A stretch of DNA of 64,000 nucleotides from Marinobacter nanhaiticus D15-8W (GTDB taxonomy: Bacteria; Pseudomonadota; Gammaproteobacteria; Pseudomonadales; Oleiphilaceae). Below are positions 50,741 to 58,820 of this stretch, in pieces. A program made the translations under genes and the position numbers. The notes beneath the pieces are model-generated. The model saw only the letters and a program-made list of their open reading frames with translations. It was not told the DNA's origin and made no database searches. The stretch lies in the NCBI RefSeq assembly GCF_036511935.1, contig NZ_AP028878.1:2108001-2172000 (forward strand), given 5' to 3'. The number at the start of each line of letters is the position of its first letter. Position 1 is the first letter of the stretch.

Positions 50741-50891
50741 AAATGTAAACGAGTTACGCGGGGCGCGGATCTACAGGTGCCTCCCATTTCATGCGAACAC
50801 TATTTCATAACGCTATAATGCGCGCTTCGAATTCACCAAGCCGGCACGCCGTTGTTCCAGTGGTGTGCCGTTCGTTCACAGGGATCCATGC

Positions 50892-52376
50892 ATGACCGTT
50901 CGTACCCGTATTGCGCCATCGCCTACCGGTGACCCTCACGTCGGCACCGCTTATGTCGCGCTTTTCAATCTGTGCTTTGCCCGACAGCACGGCGGCCAGT
51001 TTATTCTCCGTATCGAGGATACTGACCAGGCCCGCAGCACCGATGAATCGGAGCGGGATATCCTCAACGCGTTGCGCTGGCTGGGGCTGGAATGGGACGA
51101 GGGTCCGGACGTCGGCGGCCCCTACGGTCCCTATCGCCAGTCCGAACGCAAGAACGATTACCGGGCCTATGCCGAAGAGCTGGTGGAAAAAGGCCACGCC
51201 TTCTACTGCTTCCGCACGCCGGAAGAGCTTGAGCAGATCCGGGAAGAGCGCAAGGCCCACGGTCTGAATCCCGGCATCAAGGGCGACCTGGAATTGCCTG
51301 CGGATGAGGTGAAGCGTCGCCTCGAAGCCGGCGAGGCCCACGTTATCCGCATGAAAGTGCCGGACGAAGGCGTCTGCGTGATCGATGACATGCTGCGCGG
51401 TAAGGTCGAAATCGACTGGCAGCAGGTGGATTGCCAGATCCTGCTGAAATCGGATGGTATGCCCACCTATCACCTGGCCAATGTGGTGGACGATCACCTG
51501 ATGGGCATTACCCACGTGCTTCGCGGTGAAGAGTGGATCAATTCCGCGCCCAAGCACCAGTTGCTCTACAAATACTTCGGCTGGGACATGCCGGTGCTGT
51601 GCCATCTGCCGCTGCTGCGCAATCCGGACAAGAGTAAGCTGTCCAAGCGCAAGAACCCCACCAGCATCAATTTCTATGAGCGTATGGGCTTTGTGCCCGA
51701 GGCAGTTCTCAACTACCTGGGACGGATGGGCTGGTCCATGCCGGACGGGCGGGAGAAGTTCACCCTGCAGGAAATGATCGATAACTTCGACATCCAGCGT
51801 GTTTCCCTCGGTGGTCCCGTATTCGACGTGGAGAAACTGCGCTGGCTGAATGGCCTGTGGTTGCGTGAAGATCTGGACGACCAGGCGTTTATCGAGCGCC
51901 TGCAGCAGTGGTGGTTCAACCGCGAGTCCCTGGAAGCGCTCGTGCCCCATATTCGCGGCAGGGCGGAAGTCTTCAGTGACGTAGCGCCGATGGTAAGCTT
52001 CATGTTTTCCGGCATGCTGAACCTCAAGCCTGAGGATTTCAGCCATAACAAACTGGAGGAGGGCGATGTGAAGCGCGTCCTGCAGTTTGCACTGTGGACG
52101 CTGGAAGCCGAGCGTCACTGGACCAAGGACAACATCTTCGCGGATGTGAAGGGGCTGGCAAAAGCCATGGGCTTGAAGATGGGTGATTTCATGTTCCCCA
52201 TCTTTGTCGCGATCGCGGGAACACCCAACTCCTGGTCGGTGATGGACTCCATGGCGTTGCTGGGCCCGGACATGACCCGTTCGCGCCTGCGCCATGCGCT
52301 CCAGGTACTCGGTGGTTTCTCCAAGAAAGAGACCAAGCGCGTGGAAAAGGAGTACGCCGCGCTGGTCGCGGAGTAG
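50892..52376 (+). CDS. gltX: Glutamyl-tRNA synthetase
   Basis: 494 residues. The HIGH-type motif reads DPHVGTAY, and the KMSKS-type motif SKLSKRK. Other class I synthetase features include IEDTDQARS and [15 protein letters not shown]. It charges tRNA-Glu with glutamate; two tRNAs, one for glutamate, follow directly. ATG 50892 matches the [13 protein letters not shown] start of the family. An in-frame extension to 50865 is not part of it. Confidence 0.96.
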   Translation: MTVRTRIAPSPTGDPHVGTAYVALFNLCFARQHGGQFILRIEDTDQARSTDESERDILNALRWLGLEWDEGPDVGGPYGPYRQSERKNDYRAYAEELVEKGHAFYCFRTPEELEQIREERKAHGLNPGIKGDLELPADEVKRRLEAGEAHVIRMKVPDEGVCVIDDMLRGKVEIDWQQVDCQILLKSDGMPTYHLANVVDDHLMGITHVLRGEEWINSAPKHQLLYKYFGWDMPVLCHLPLLRNPDKSKLSKRKNPTSINFYERMGFVPEAVLNYLGRMGWSMPDGREKFTLQEMIDNFDIQRVSLGGPVFDVEKLRWLNGLWLREDLDDQAFIERLQQWWFNRESLEALVPHIRGRAEVFSDVAPMVSFMFSGMLNLKPEDFSHNKLEEGDVKRVLQFALWTLEAERHWTKDNIFADVKGLAKAMGLKMGDFMFPIFVAIAGTPNSWSVMDSMALLGPDMTRSRLRHALQVLGGFSKKETKRVEKEYAALVAE

Positions 52377-52390
52377 GCAATTTCATGTAA

Positions 52391-52436
52391 ATGCCGTCAA
52401 TGCCTTAAAAAAGTTCGAGGAAAGGGTTGACGGCAT
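52391..52436. repeat. 10-bp inverted repeat overlapping the tRNA promoter
   Basis: ATGCCGTCAA (52391-52400) and TTGACGGCAT (52427-52436) are exact inverse complements with 26 bases between. The right arm contains the -35 box of the tRNA promoter. It is not followed by a T run, so it is not a typical terminator. Confidence 0.7.
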
Positions 52437-52455
52437 AGGGGGGCATCACTAATAT
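52427..52455 (+). promoter_or_regulatory. Predicted promoter of the tRNA-Ala/tRNA-Glu operon
   Basis: TTGACG (52427-52432) and TAATAT (52450-52455) are separated by 17 bases, and the C-rich stretch after the -10 box (CGCCTCCG) is typical of stringently controlled stable-RNA promoters. Confidence 0.65.
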
Positions 52456-52469
52456 ACGCCTCCGTTGAC

Positions 52470-52545
52470 GGGGCCATAGCTCAGCTGGGAGAGCGCAACA
52501 CTGGCAGTGTTGAGGTCAGCGGTTCGATCCCGCTTGGCTCCACCA
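52470..52545 (+). tRNA. tRNA-Ala (anticodon GGC)
   Basis: A full cloverleaf: acceptor GGGGCCA/TGGCTCC, anticodon stem CAACA/TGTTG with loop CTGGCAG (anticodon GGC), T arm with GGTTCGATCC, and an encoded CCA end. Confidence 0.95.
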
Positions 52546-52553
52546 ATTTTCTA

Positions 52554-52629
52554 GTCCCCTTCGTCTAGTGGCCTAGGACTCCGCCCTTTCACGGCGGCAA
52601 CAGGGGTTCGAACCCCCTAGGGGACGCCA
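52554..52629 (+). tRNA. tRNA-Glu (anticodon UUC)
   Basis: A full cloverleaf: acceptor GTCCCCT/AGGGGAC, anticodon stem CCGCC/GGCGG with loop CTTTCAC (anticodon UUC), T arm GGGGTTCGAACCCC, and an encoded CCA. It lies eight bases after tRNA-Ala. Confidence 0.95.
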
Positions 52630-52703
52630 CTTTGGAGAGTTGTTCGAAAGACAGCTTTCCCGTTCCGAAACCGGTTTAGTCCACCGGTTATCGGAAATAA
52701 AGA

Positions 52704-52729
52704 AACCGCCCGTTTGTGGCGGTTTTTTT
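52704..52729 (+). terminator. Terminator of the tRNA operon
   Basis: AACCGCC (52704-52710) pairs with GGCGGTT (52718-52724), followed by a T run to 52729. Confidence 0.88.
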
Positions 52730-52798
52730 ATGCCTGGAATTTGGTTCTGCGCGGATTTGAGGCGAGCGGGGAGCGTATGGAAGGGGCTTGGGAATTGG

Positions 52799-52900
52799 GG
52801 CACCTTCGGTGCCTCAGAAGCTGAAGCGTCTGCTACATGCTCGAGTTGGCTGGTGAAATGTAGCCGACGCTTTAGCTTCGGAGCAGCCTGAGGGGCTGCC
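52799..52900. repeat. Three-hairpin intergenic repeat element, copy 2 (inverted)
   Basis: The reverse complement of this stretch aligns over its whole length with copy 1 at 43796-43897. In plus-strand order it holds a GGCAC/GTGCC hairpin (52799-52813), then a 22-bp inverted repeat (52817-52838 with 52858-52879) and a GCAGCC/GGCTGC hairpin (52883-52899). The terminal hairpin changed from GGCGC/GCGCC in copy 1 to GGCAC/GTGCC here, keeping base pairing. Confidence 0.85.
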
Positions 52901-52954
52901 CTTTTGCCGAATGCTCGCCACTGGCGTTTGCCGTTTTACCGGGGAGCGATATTT

Positions 52955-53806
52955 CTACCGAATCGCCAACGCGCCTTTACCCACGCCCTCAAAGGCCTTC
53001 ACCCGGATCTCATCGTCGCTATGGCTGCGTTTACAGGCATCGGCCAGGTGAGCTGCAATCAACTCGACGGTAGTGTCCGTTTCCATCAGGTAGACGCGGT
53101 TGGCGGACAGGGTAAGGCTGAATTCACCCTGGTTGGCTTCGTAGGTGAAGGATACGTAGTTGATCTCGTCCTCGACGAAACGGGCGCTGATATCTTCCTC
53201 GGTACCGATGTAGATATCTTGCCAGCGACGTGCCCATTCCCGCTCCAATTGCTGATCCCGGGCGTGGTTGCGCTGGATCTGGATGCGTGAACGGTGGCCG
53301 TGGGCAATGCGCTGACAATTGCCGAGATGCTTCTTCAGCCCATGCACGTAGTGGTAGTAGGGGCCGTCTATCTCTTCCTCCCGCAGGTGGACTTCGATAC
53401 CGATGACGTTACCTGGTAGTACGGCGCGTAGCTCGTCCTGCAACAGAGCAGAAACGGCGGAAGGAAGAACCTCTCGGCCGCCCACCAGCAGCACGGCCTC
53501 CACCGGCGAACTATGGGTGATCACGCTGCCGTCGGACAGGGGGCATTCCAGTTCGACGCGATCACCGTGCTCGCGCACCTGCAGCCCCGCTTGATCCCGA
53601 GGTACGACCAACCTGTGGTCGACCCGTTCGTCGATGACGCGCTTTATGGTGCGTTTGACCGAACCGAAGTCGAAGACCATACCTTGCTCGTCCAGTTCGC
53701 CCGCGAGCATGACGTCGACGATCCAGCTTTCACCCACGAGACCACGATGGTGGTCCAGGTAGGCGAAATCAATAACGGTGAGGTTGTCGACGAAAAGGTG
53801 ATTCAT
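52955..53806 (-). CDS. Divergent 6-carboxytetrahydropterin synthase (QueD/PTPS) family protein
   Basis: 283 residues. The first part (1-75) carries GMVFDFGSVKRTIKRVIDERVDHRLVV, matching the DFG...lDH...L block of PTPS proteins, but the usual HGH is replaced by VGESWIVDV. The second part has CQRIAHGHRSRIQIQRN, matching the C...HGH block. It looks like two T-fold modules with the active-site parts shared, rather than a normal 120-residue QueD. It may not act in queuosine or pterin synthesis. It is convergent to the tRNA operon. Confidence 0.75.
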   Translation of the reverse strand: MNHLFVDNLTVIDFAYLDHHRGLVGESWIVDVMLAGELDEQGMVFDFGSVKRTIKRVIDERVDHRLVVPRDQAGLQVREHGDRVELECPLSDGSVITHSSPVEAVLLVGGREVLPSAVSALLQDELRAVLPGNVIGIEVHLREEEIDGPYYHYVHGLKKHLGNCQRIAHGHRSRIQIQRNHARDQQLEREWARRWQDIYIGTEEDISARFVEDEINYVSFTYEANQGEFSLTLSANRVYLMETDTTVELIAAHLADACKRSHSDDEIRVKAFEGVGKGALAIR

Positions 53807-53972
53807 GGATCGATCTATTCTCGGCTAAGCGTGTAGGATTGGGGAGTTTCCAAACGCGCGGAAACGACCCAGGTGGCATCCGTGCGGAGGCTCCGTGGCG
53901 CGATTCTAGCAAAAATCGGTGCCCAATAGTGTTTCCCATTCGCGTCACAGGTTTGTGAGCTACGAGGCGTTC

Positions 53973-54578
53973 ATGCAGAGTGAAATTGGTGTCCTGATCC
54001 TGGCTGCAGGCGCTTCCCGTCGTTTGGGGCGTCCCAAGGCTAACCTGCAGTGGTGTGGAAAATCCTTACTCGCCCACACCATAAGCCAGGGGCGTCGTCT
54101 GGGCTCACCGCTCCACGTTGTGACTGGCAGCCACTATCCCTTGATTCGCTTTCGCAGCGTCGACCAGCCGGATCGCTGGGTGTTCAACGCCCGATGGCCT
54201 GAAGGCATGGCGTCTTCCCTGCAGGCGGGCCTGATGTCCATGCCGGGAAGCGTGAAAGGTGTTTATGTGCTGTTGGTTGATCAGCCGGCCATCGAGGCCT
54301 GTTTCTGGTCCGGATTGATCACCGCAGTCGAGCGGTCCGGAGGTGGGCAGCCGGTAGCGGCTGACCTGGGAGGATTTGTTGGCGCGCCGGCTTATCTTCC
54401 GCGTTGGCTGTGGCCGGATATTATGGATTTGCAGGGAGATGCCGGCGCCGGGAAGCTATTGCGAAGCAATGGAGCAATCGCGGTGCCCGCGCCGGGTGCG
54501 AAGGTGGACGTCGATACCCGGGCGGACTGGCTAGCGTTGCGGCAATCCGACCGGACAGCACTGAACGGCTCAGAATAG
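53973..54578 (+). CDS. MobA-like nucleotidyltransferase
   Basis: 201 residues with the NTP-binding start [21 protein letters not shown] and the metal site [20 protein letters not shown] and the Gly-rich [11 protein letters not shown] follow. The family includes molybdenum-cofactor cytidylyl- and guanylyltransferases (MocA/MobA). The nucleotide and cofactor cannot be told from sequence. ATG 53973 has GAGG upstream; no molybdenum enzyme gene is adjacent. Its end overlaps the convergent response-regulator gene by 9 bases. Confidence 0.82.
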   Translation: MQSEIGVLILAAGASRRLGRPKANLQWCGKSLLAHTISQGRRLGSPLHVVTGSHYPLIRFRSVDQPDRWVFNARWPEGMASSLQAGLMSMPGSVKGVYVLLVDQPAIEACFWSGLITAVERSGGGQPVAADLGGFVGAPAYLPRWLWPDIMDLQGDAGAGKLLRSNGAIAVPAPGAKVDVDTRADWLALRQSDRTALNGSE

Positions 54579-55748
54579 GCCGGCCAACCAGGCGATGCCC
54601 ACCGCAAAGATACTCAGACTGATGGCCAGCCCGATAGTGTAGGTCCGCGAGGCCGTGGCCCGTTGCTGGCGTACGTAGAGATCGATCGTACGCTGGGCAA
54701 TGTCCTCGGCGGTCTCACGGGAAATATCGTGGGCCTGCTGGATCGCTTCGGACTGCAGTGTCTGCCAGAACTCGGTGTCGATCGTCTGGACGCTGGTAAT
54801 GTGGTCCTTGAGTTCGGACATGCGATCGTTCGAGAATCCGGAACCCGCCTGAATCTGCTTTTTCAGGTCTGCCAGTTCACGCGCCAGTGTCAGGTTGACC
54901 TCAGCGACGATCTCGTCCTTCAGCCCCTGGTTGTGAGAATCAAAGTCTTCCCGCAACGTTCGGAGCTGGGCTGTGAGCGCTTCGTTCTGTTTGCGCTCGT
55001 CATCATCCAGTACTCGCTTGAGATGATCGTACTGCTCGTCGAACAGGCTGCTGAGGAGTTCGTGCAGGCGGTTGTTGATGTGCGTCTTGACCGCCGAGCG
55101 GGCGATCTGCTCGATCAGGTCACTGGTCAGGGGCACCACTTGAGGAGTGGAATGGAGGTCTTCGCTGGCTCGATAGGTATGGTCCTCGCTGGGGGTAACC
55201 TTCTCTTCGTGCTTGCTATCGTGCGTTTCGAGTGCCACCGATTCGCTGCCGTTCTTGGGTGAGAGCTCCAGTGAGGCGTTCTCCGGCAGATCCAGCGGCT
55301 CTTCTTCGAGTTCCAGCGAGAGCCCGGTCCCTGCGTCCAGGGTGGGTGTTTCGGGCAGGTTTTCGTTCGTGACGTCAGTTGCCAGCTGGTCCAGCAGGGA
55401 ATTCAGCCCATCGTTGTGAGGTGGCTTGGTAAGGATGTTATAGACGCCAAACTTGCGCGCCTCCTCCATGAACGAGGGTGACTTCTTGGAGGTGCACATG
55501 ATAATGGGAATGCCTGCGGTCGCCGGGTTGTCCTTGATGGCCTTGGTTGCTTCCACGCCGTTCATGCCCGGCATCAGGTGATCCATGAAGATCACATCCG
55601 GATGATTGTCACCATTGAGAAATTCCAACGCCTCTTCCGCAGAGCCCGCCATGTTGATCTGCATTTCGCGATTCTCGAGCAGCTTGCTGAGCGCAAAACG
55701 GGCCACTTTCGAGTCGTCCACCAGGAGTGCGTTCTTGATTGCCATCAT
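54570..55748 (-). CDS. Response regulator with coiled coil and C-terminal membrane anchor
   Basis: 392 residues. Residues 3-125 are a CheY-like receiver with acidic pocket Asp11/Asp12, phosphorylation site Asp56 ([14 protein letters not shown]), Thr86/Ser87 and Lys108. A long Glu/Asp-rich linker (125-210) and helical coiled-coil segments (210-360, [23 protein letters not shown]...) follow. It ends with one transmembrane helix ([23 protein letters not shown]) and no periplasmic tail. No DNA-binding or enzymatic domain and no kinase gene is adjacent. It probably works by phosphorylation-dependent protein contacts at the membrane. Confidence 0.85.
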   Translation of the reverse strand: MMAIKNALLVDDSKVARFALSKLLENREMQINMAGSAEEALEFLNGDNHPDVIFMDHLMPGMNGVEATKAIKDNPATAGIPIIMCTSKKSPSFMEEARKFGVYNILTKPPHNDGLNSLLDQLATDVTNENLPETPTLDAGTGLSLELEEEPLDLPENASLELSPKNGSESVALETHDSKHEEKVTPSEDHTYRASEDLHSTPQVVPLTSDLIEQIARSAVKTHINNRLHELLSSLFDEQYDHLKRVLDDDERKQNEALTAQLRTLREDFDSHNQGLKDEIVAEVNLTLARELADLKKQIQAGSGFSNDRMSELKDHITSVQTIDTEFWQTLQSEAIQQAHDISRETAEDIAQRTIDLYVRQQRATASRTYTIGLAISLSIFAVGIAWLAGLF

Positions 55749-55835
55749 ACAACCTCAATGTTCACTCGTTTAATAGGCCGGTCCCTATGTGGTTGATCCC
55801 GGTCGGCCCGTTTTCGTCCCAGATTGGCCGGAAGC

Positions 55836-57287
55836 TTACCATCCTTCCAGTGGTGGGCATTGTGTCGCCCTGTAACTCTTGTCCCGATAACAGACGCCGG
55901 GTTCGCTGGTCCGCGCGTTGAAAACCTCGCCTTCAGGCGTGGTCAGCTTCGCTTGCCCGTAGGGTTCGCCGTAGCGGAAAGTCGCTTCGATCGTGCTACC
56001 GTTCGGGTTCATCAGCGTACCTTTGCCATGAAAATCGCCCTCGATGTACTGGCCTACATACTTCTTGCCGTTGGCGAATATCTCGCTGCCTTCACCATGG
56101 TACTCGCCGTTGGAGAACCCGCCTTCGTAATGGCGCCCATCTGGATAGGTGAGGGTGCCCTCGCCGTGAAATGCGCCGTTCCTGAATCCGCCGACATAGA
56201 GCATCCCATCCGCGGTGGTGAGGGAACTATGGCCGTCCAGGCGGCCATTGGTCCACTGTCCGGTCAGAACATCGCCGTTTGCACGGGTGAGGGTGCCCTG
56301 ACCGTTGAACTCATCGTTGTCGAACTGGCCGATATAGGTTGAGCCGTCGGCCGCGCGGAAAGTGCCCTCGCCAGAGCGCTCACCAGCAGACCAATGACCT
56401 TCGTAGCGGGAACCATCGGTATAACGGGCGATGCCCCGACCGTCGAACTGGCCGTCGACAAAATGACCGCTGTATGCAAGGCCATCCCCGCCGCTATAGG
56501 TTCCGTCGCCGGTGCGGACACCGCCGAGCCACTGGCCGTCGAGATAGTTGACCCGGGTGTATTTCTCCAATCGGCCGCGCAGGGTAAGGTCGTCCCCAGC
56601 CTGCAATCGAACAGTTTCCGACCAGTCCTTGTAGCCGTTTTTGCTGATGACCACATTGTATTCGCCTGGTTCCAGCGCCAGGTCGAGCCGGGTGGCGCCG
56701 TAGCCTTTACCATTGATCCGGACCGAGTCGCCCACCACGTTGGAGCGCAAAGTCAGTTGGGCGGTCGTCGGCTCGGGAATCGGTTCCAGCGGCGTCTTCA
56801 CGGCCTGTTCCTCTGGCATTTCCTGCTCCGCCATCGCGAGCTGGGGCGGCATGGCTTCGTGTATGGCCGTTTCTATGTTTTCTTCGGGTTTTTCTGAGGC
56901 CTTCTTTGAAGTGGCGGAGTCGGTTGCCGCTGGTGAGTCGAGGCGTTCGGCGCTGGAGACCTCAGTACCGACGACGGTGGCTTCGATCTGGCCTGACTCA
57001 ACGTCTACCTCTTGTTTTTGTCGAAGAGTGGATTCAGGCACGACGTCTGCAAAGACCGAAGCCTCCTCTGATGCGAAAGCTGGCTCTTGCTGCTGAGGGA
57101 TCCCTGGTTCAAAACGCTCGGGCGTCGTGCTGAGGTGACGCGAGACTTTGGCCGACGACACATCCTCGGGCTGACCGCCTAGCCCAGGCATATGGCCGGC
57201 ATCGCTCCGGATGGACGCAAAGCCCGCGGTAACCAGGAGCATAAGTGCCAGTGCGTTGACGAATAGTAGTGGCCTGAAATCGACCAT
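55836..57287 (-). CDS. PEGA-domain and MORN-repeat membrane-anchored protein
   Basis: 483 residues. One N-terminal transmembrane helix (about 7-25), a low-complexity Glu/Ser/Ala-rich linker, a PEGA domain (about 176-240, SVRINGKGYGATRLDLALEPGEYNV) and then about eight MORN repeats (about 249-450), each of the form Y.G.F.NG..HG.GT....G. The end has two Cys (GVCYRDKSYRATQCPP) that may form a disulfide, which fits a periplasmic location. MORN repeats usually bind membrane lipids or partners and PEGA binds surface sugars. Its gene precedes the tail-anchored response regulator by 87 bp on the same strand. Confidence 0.85.
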   Translation of the reverse strand: MVDFRPLLFVNALALMLLVTAGFASIRSDAGHMPGLGGQPEDVSSAKVSRHLSTTPERFEPGIPQQQEPAFASEEASVFADVVPESTLRQKQEVDVESGQIEATVVGTEVSSAERLDSPAATDSATSKKASEKPEENIETAIHEAMPPQLAMAEQEMPEEQAVKTPLEPIPEPTTAQLTLRSNVVGDSVRINGKGYGATRLDLALEPGEYNVVISKNGYKDWSETVRLQAGDDLTLRGRLEKYTRVNYLDGQWLGGVRTGDGTYSGGDGLAYSGHFVDGQFDGRGIARYTDGSRYEGHWSAGERSGEGTFRAADGSTYIGQFDNDEFNGQGTLTRANGDVLTGQWTNGRLDGHSSLTTADGMLYVGGFRNGAFHGEGTLTYPDGRHYEGGFSNGEYHGEGSEIFANGKKYVGQYIEGDFHGKGTLMNPNGSTIEATFRYGEPYGQAKLTTPEGEVFNARTSEPGVCYRDKSYRATQCPPLEGW

Positions 57288-57341
57288 GTACGACCTCGAA
57301 CGGATGCCGGAAAAACTGAGTGGTCTGCCTCGAGCAGGCCC

Positions 57342-57370
57342 AGCCCGGGGCGACTTTGCTGCCCCGGGCT
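57342..57370. other. Strong GC-rich hairpin upstream of the PEGA-MORN gene
   Basis: AGCCCGGGGC (57342-57351) pairs perfectly with GCCCCGGGCT (57361-57370). The following bases on the plus strand are pyrimidine-rich (CTTCTTATCC), but there is no T run on the minus strand, where both neighbouring genes are read. It may attenuate the 57512-58108 transcript or be structural. Confidence 0.5.
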
Positions 57371-57511
57371 CTTCTTATCCAGTCATACTAGCGGTTCGAT
57401 ATCGGCTTATGTAACAGAAAGTGAACGGAGTTTCGCAGTTTGTAGCCCGCTTCACATTTTGGTCGGAAGCGGTTCACCCTCTGCCGAAAACAGGCTTGAG
57501 AGGTCAGGACA

Positions 57512-58108
57512 TCAGCCTTGAGAGGCGCCTTCTTCCTGCTCTTCAGGCGTAACGAGCGGACGAGCCGGAGAGGCGTGGCGCTGCTCCCAGGCGCGCATAT
57601 AGACATCGGCTTCGTACTCGTACGGGGAGCGAAAAGGGGTCAACACGAAATCGAAGACGAGGAAAGCGAAGCCGATCGAGAGCCAGGCAATCAACAGGGT
57701 CTGGATACGGTTGGCCTGGACTTCCGGGTTGGCGGCGACGAAGGCCTGCAAATCCGGGAGGATATCGTTGACCATGATCACTGGATTGAAGCTGGCCATG
57801 ACCAGTGGTACCCAGAACGCGATAAAGATGGGAAAGAAGCCAAACGACCACAGCACGCGGCGCAACAGATAGACCAGGATGGCACTCCAGAATCGCTGTC
57901 GCAGTTCGGGTATGCGCTTGACCTCCTTCAGGTAGCGCTTGCGCTCGACCCAATAGGGCGCCAGCTCAGCACTGCCGGGTTCCGCGTGGGGATGGGGGAG
58001 CTCCGAGGTTTCACGTTGTGCCGTTGCCGGGGTCGTCTCGGCGGCGGTCCCCTCGCGGGTCTCAGGGAGTTCCTGCGCGGTCTGGACCTGGGAAAGAGGT
58101 GCTGTCAT
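57512..58108 (-). CDS. Small membrane protein of unknown family
   Basis: 198 residues. A Thr/Glu/Pro-rich disordered N terminus (1-50), a basic patch WVERKRYLKEVKRIPELRQRFW, then two transmembrane helices (RVLWSFGFFPIFIAFWVPLVMASF about 86-108, and LIAWLSIGFAFLVFDFVLTPF about 140-160). I do not recognise a family. The same-strand genes that follow are the PEGA-MORN protein and the tail-anchored response regulator, but 224 bp and a hairpin lie between. Confidence 0.6.
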   Translation of the reverse strand: MTAPLSQVQTAQELPETREGTAAETTPATAQRETSELPHPHAEPGSAELAPYWVERKRYLKEVKRIPELRQRFWSAILVYLLRRVLWSFGFFPIFIAFWVPLVMASFNPVIMVNDILPDLQAFVAANPEVQANRIQTLLIAWLSIGFAFLVFDFVLTPFRSPYEYEADVYMRAWEQRHASPARPLVTPEEQEEGASQG

Positions 58109-58328
58109 GCGTGTTGCGATATCCCGAATACGATCCCGTGGGGGAAGCGTATTGCTTCAAAAGTGATGTGATAGAGAGTAACTAATTCAACCATTAACTG
58201 CACCCTGGTTCCTTTACAGGTGCTTCATGATGGATAGTGCGTGCAGGTAGAGAGTGCATGTTACCCTAAAAGCACTGACGCTTTTGCCGGTATTTTCCCG
58301 GCGTTCAATAATGGGGTAGGGACTCGAC

Positions 58329-58778
58329 ATGAGTGAAGGAATTCGGCGCGTCGCGCTGGTCGCCCACGACAACAAGAAGTCGGAGCTGATCGATTGGGTC
58401 AGTCGTCACCGGAAGTTGTTGACGGATTGCCACCTGTTGACCACCGGCACGACGGGTAAACTGGTGACTGATGTGACCGGTCTGGCGGTCGAGCGTCTGC
58501 AAAGTGGTCCGCTGGGTGGTGATCAGCAAATCGGAGCGCGGATCGCCGAAGGGCAGGTGGATCTGCTGATTTTCTTCTGGGATCCGTTGGAGCCCATGTC
58601 CCATGACCCGGATATCAAGGCGCTATTGCGCGTTGCGACCTTATGGAATATTCCGATAGCGTGTAACGAAAGCTCTGCGGACTTTATCGTGAGTTCGCCC
58701 TGTTTCCGACAGTACGAGCGGCGCAAGCCCGACTTTTCCGCGTACCAGAACCGTGCTGTCGCAAGTCCGTCCGCCTGA
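58329..58778 (+). CDS. mgsA: Methylglyoxal synthase
   Basis: 149 residues. Conserved blocks are VALVAHDNKKSELIDWV, HLLTTGTTGKLV, GPLGGDQQIGARIAEG, and LIFFWDPLEPMSHDPDIKALLR, with catalytic Asp residues in GGDQQ and WDP. It converts dihydroxyacetone phosphate to methylglyoxal and phosphate. It is divergent from the membrane-protein gene. Confidence 0.95.
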   Translation: MSEGIRRVALVAHDNKKSELIDWVSRHRKLLTDCHLLTTGTTGKLVTDVTGLAVERLQSGPLGGDQQIGARIAEGQVDLLIFFWDPLEPMSHDPDIKALLRVATLWNIPIACNESSADFIVSSPCFRQYERRKPDFSAYQNRAVASPSA

Positions 58779-58820
58779 TCAGGCCGCGACGGAAATCCGA
58801 TCGATTATCAGGATAACGTA

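Noticed and set aside
50805..52295. 496-residue minus-strand frame
   Set aside because: Antisense to gltX, whose HIGH and KLSKR motifs prove the plus-strand frame.
52573..52803. 76-residue minus-strand frame over tRNA-Glu and its terminator
   Set aside because: It runs through a tRNA gene and a terminator hairpin.
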